Of a stretch of 9,852 nt of DNA, positions 7,501 through 9,852 are shown piece by piece. The notes beneath the pieces were generated by a model, which did not search any database, was not told the origin of the DNA, and was given only the letters and a program-made list of their open reading frames with translations. This stretch comes from Flavobacteriales bacterium (GTDB taxonomy: Bacteria; Bacteroidota; Bacteroidia; Flavobacteriales_D; Sanyastnellaceae). Numbering within the stretch: the first letter of the stretch is position 1; each line of letters opens with the position of its first letter. The translations under genes were made by a program, and so were the position numbers. Location of the stretch: contig CANGVU010000021.1 of assembly GCA_947457325.1 (NCBI GenBank), positions 1 through 9,852 on the forward strand, read 5' to 3'.

Positions 7501-9780
7501 TTATGCGCGTCCTGTACCCTTGAATTGTGCATCCACTACTGCTATTCGAATCATATTAATGATTTCCCTTACAGAGCAGCCCATTTGAAGGATATGATAA
7601 CTGTGATTCATGCCCAATAATACTGGTCCAATGACCTCATAACCCGCCGTTTCTTGTAATAATTTATAAGCAATGTTTCCAGCAGAAAGGTTAGGAAAAA
7701 TCAAAGTATTCACTTGGTGTCCCACCAATTTAGAGAAAGGGAAATTCTCTTCCATCATTTCCTGATTCAACGCAAAATTGGCCTGTAACTCACCGTCCAC
7801 CAAAAGATTAGGATAATCGCGCTGCAAAATAGCCGATGCTTTGGCCATTTTCATCGGGTCTTTTCCCTTGGCAGAACCAAAATTAGAATAACTCAATAAC
7901 GCAATGCGCGGTGTAATCTTCATCTTACTGATGGACTCTGCCACCCTTAATGTAATTTCCACAATATCCTCTGCGGATGGATCCTCATTGACCGTTGTAT
8001 CTGCAATGAACAATGGTCCTTTAAGGGTTTGTACAATGTACATTCCACACACTTTCTTTACCCCCTCTGCTGGTCCTATAACCTGCAATCCTGGACGAAT
8101 AACCTTGGAATAATTTCTGGTCATTCCACTGATCATGGCATCTGCCATACCTGTTTCTACCATCATTGCTCCAAAATAATTCCTTTCACGCATTGACCTT
8201 ACTGCATCCGTAAACGTGACGCCACGGCGTTGTTTTCTTTCAAAATAAATCTGTCCAAATCGCTCTCTATTGGCATCATTGGCTTCTACACGTGGATCAA
8301 AGATTTGGGCATCGCGCAAATCAATGTCCCATTCTTCCAACAACTCTCGAATGCGTTTTTCATCCCCCAACAAAATGGGGATGGCACATCCTTCATCTTT
8401 GGCCGCCTCAGCAGCTTTTAAAATTTTAATATTCTCGCCTTCAGCAAAAACCACACGCTTAGGTGATTTTCTGGCTCGTTCCGCAATTCCTCTGGACAAG
8501 GCATTGTCACGGCCAATGCGATTCAACAACTCTGCCTTATACGCTTCCTCATCTTTCATTGGAAGCTTGGCCACTCCACTTTCTACTGCTGCCTTAGCAA
8601 CTGCTGTAGATACAACGTAGATCAAACGCGGATCCAATGGCTTGGGGATAATGTAATCTCTACCAAAACTCAATGATTGCAAGTTGTAAGCTTGTACAAC
8701 TTCCTCCGGAACCGATTCCTTGGCCAAGGCTGCCAAGGCATGCACAGCAGCCAATTTCATTTCATTGTTGATACAACGTGCGCGTACATCCAAAGCACCA
8801 CGGAAAATGAACGGGAATCCCAATACGTTGTTCACTTGGTTGGGATGGTCACTTCTACCCGTAGCCATAATAACATCTGGCCTTGCGGCCAATGCTTCAT
8901 CATACGATATTTCAGGATTGGGATTGGCCAATGCAAAAACCACTGGGTTGTCCGCCATGGCAACGATCATTTCTTGAGAAACAATGTTTCCTTGCGATAA
9001 TCCCAAAAATACATCCGCACCAACCATGGCTTCCGCCAATGTTCCCAAGTTGTCTTCTGTAGCAAATCTTCTTTTTCGATGATCCAAATCCTCACGATCC
9101 GCGGTAATTAATCCTTTGGAGTCATACATAAATACATTCTTGGGATTAGCACCCAACTGAATCATCATATCGACACAACTCAACGCCGCTGCACCTGCAC
9201 CACTCACAACAATTTTCACCGTACCTATTTTCTTCTCCGCCAATTCCAAAGCATTGATCAAAGCCGCGCTGCTGATTATAGCAGTTCCATGCTGGTCGTC
9301 ATGCATGATTGGAATATCCAATTCAGCTTTCAAACGCTCCTCAATTTCAAATGCTTCAGGCGCTTTTAAATCTTCCAAATTGATGCCTCCAAATGTGGGC
9401 GATATATTCTTTACGGTATTGATGAATTCATCCACGTCGGTGGCTTTCACCTCAATGTCAATACTATCGATGTCTGCAAAAATCTTGAACAACATGCACT
9501 TCCCCTCCATCACTGGCTTAGAAGCTTCAGGACCCAAATTTCCCAAACCTAAAATGGCTGTTCCATTGGAAATAACGGCTACCAAATTTCCCTTGGCCGT
9601 ATAACGGTAAACATCATCTGGATTCTCTGCAATGGCCAAAACTGGCTCAGCTACTCCTGGCGAATAAGCCAAGGCCAAGTCTCGTTGTGAACTGTGCGGT
9701 TTGGTGGGTATAATTTCCAACTTTCCTGGTCTTCCCTGCTCATGGTAATCCAGAGCATCTTTCTTCTTGATGGCTTCCAT
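7501..9780 (-). CDS. maeB: NADP-dependent malic enzyme with C-terminal phosphotransacetylase-like domain (MaeB type)
   Basis: This enzyme oxidatively decarboxylates malate to pyruvate, usually with NADP+, giving NADPH and pyruvate in the cytoplasm. The 759-residue product matches the length of E. coli MaeB. The N-terminal malic domain (about 1-160) has TKPHSSQRDLALAYSPGVAEP with the likely catalytic Tyr39, and MEGKCMLFK with Lys94. Metal and substrate acids follow: Glu136-Asp137 in GGINLEDLKAPE and Asp161-Asp162 in HDDQHGTA. The NAD(P)-binding fold (about 165-400) has GAGAAA (194-199), LANPNPE (284-290) and GRSDHPNQVNNV (308-319). Residues about 430-755 form a phosphate acetyltransferase-like domain (KRVVFAEGE, GMADAMISG, VIRPGLQVIG, SYSNFGSAKG, GPVLLGMN). 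In MaeB this domain is a regulatory module that responds to acetyl-CoA, and transferase activity is not expected. The start chosen is ATG at 9780, MEAIKKKDALDYHEQGRPGK, because homology begins there. An in-frame ATG at 9846 would add 22 unrelated residues and run across the promoter-like element. Cofactor preference is inferred from the family. Confidence 0.97.
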   Translation of the reverse strand: MEAIKKKDALDYHEQGRPGKLEIIPTKPHSSQRDLALAYSPGVAEPVLAIAENPDDVYRYTAKGNLVAVISNGTAILGLGNLGPEASKPVMEGKCMLFKIFADIDSIDIEVKATDVDEFINTVKNISPTFGGINLEDLKAPEAFEIEERLKAELDIPIMHDDQHGTAIISSAALINALELAEKKIGTVKIVVSGAGAAALSCVDMMIQLGANPKNVFMYDSKGLITADREDLDHRKRRFATEDNLGTLAEAMVGADVFLGLSQGNIVSQEMIVAMADNPVVFALANPNPEISYDEALAARPDVIMATGRSDHPNQVNNVLGFPFIFRGALDVRARCINNEMKLAAVHALAALAKESVPEEVVQAYNLQSLSFGRDYIIPKPLDPRLIYVVSTAVAKAAVESGVAKLPMKDEEAYKAELLNRIGRDNALSRGIAERARKSPKRVVFAEGENIKILKAAEAAKDEGCAIPILLGDEKRIRELLEEWDIDLRDAQIFDPRVEANDANRERFGQIYFERKQRRGVTFTDAVRSMRERNYFGAMMVETGMADAMISGMTRNYSKVIRPGLQVIGPAEGVKKVCGMYIVQTLKGPLFIADTTVNEDPSAEDIVEITLRVAESISKMKITPRIALLSYSNFGSAKGKDPMKMAKASAILQRDYPNLLVDGELQANFALNQEMMEENFPFSKLVGHQVNTLIFPNLSAGNIAYKLLQETAGYEVIGPVLLGMNHSYHILQMGCSVREIINMIRIAVVDAQFKGTGRA

Positions 9781-9799
9781 TCTAATTTTTTTCGATTGA

Positions 9800-9807
9800 C
9801 AAAGGTA
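9800..9807 (-). promoter_or_regulatory. Bacteroidota-type -7 promoter element upstream of maeB
   Basis: The minus strand reads TACCTTTG, a full match to the TAnnTTTG -7 consensus of the Bacteroidota housekeeping sigma factor. It ends 19 bases before the maeB ATG, which would give a short leader of about a dozen bases. No TTTG (-33) element is visible at the usual 19-21 base spacing, so the match is only half a promoter. The leader is A-rich (a run of seven A before TTAGA) and has no Shine-Dalgarno sequence, as is common in this phylum. The rest of 9781-9852 shows no other gene or element. Confidence 0.4.
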
Positions 9808-9852
9808 ACTGCGGAAATAGAATGAGCGCGGTTTGTTGGATAACATCTTCCA

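Noticed and set aside
7484..7503. Possible intrinsic terminator after maeB: GCGGG followed by seven T on the minus strand
   Set aside because: There is no matching upstream arm for a stable stem (at most three base pairs), so it is only a T-tract.
9781..9846. Upstream in-frame ATG that would lengthen the malic enzyme to 781 residues
   Set aside because: The extra 22 residues do not resemble the family, the ATG at 9780 gives the expected MaeB N-terminus and length, and the TACCTTTG element would fall inside the extended gene.

Overview
The window is an ordinary stretch of Bacteroidota chromosome, probably from a Flavobacteriia-like or related free-living lineage. The assignment rests on three things. 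It carries a giant SprA-type outer-membrane protein, which is found only in Bacteroidota with a type IX secretion system (T9SS). The starts lack usable Shine-Dalgarno sequences. A perfect Bacteroidota-type -7 box (TAnnTTTG) lies upstream of the malic enzyme gene. Base composition looks moderate and even throughout, with no sign of recent transfer.

All three genes are on the minus strand and read from the right edge to the left in the order maeB, ruvA, sprA. maeB (7501-9780) encodes a 759-residue malic enzyme fused to a phosphotransacetylase-like domain. After 49 bases comes ruvA (6858-7451), the Holliday-junction-binding subunit of RuvAB. The TAA stop of ruvA is followed with no gap, and in the same reading frame, by the GTG start of sprA. 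That gene fills the left 6.86 kb (2285 codons) and runs off the left edge without a stop. SprA is the translocation pore of the T9SS and is needed for gliding motility in gliding species.

The genes do unrelated jobs: central carbon metabolism, recombinational repair and protein secretion. They look co-transcribed rather than functionally linked. From memory, a malic enzyme-ruvA-sprA order recurs in Flavobacteriia genomes, so the layout itself is not new. The non-coding DNA is minimal: 72 bases at the right edge with the likely promoter, and 49 bases before ruvA with a hairpin ending at the start codon. The whole plus strand appears to hold only shadow ORFs.

I found no undescribed system. The points worth a second look are local: the zero-gap, in-frame ruvA/sprA junction with a GTG start, the hairpin at the ruvA start codon, and two low-complexity insertions in SprA.
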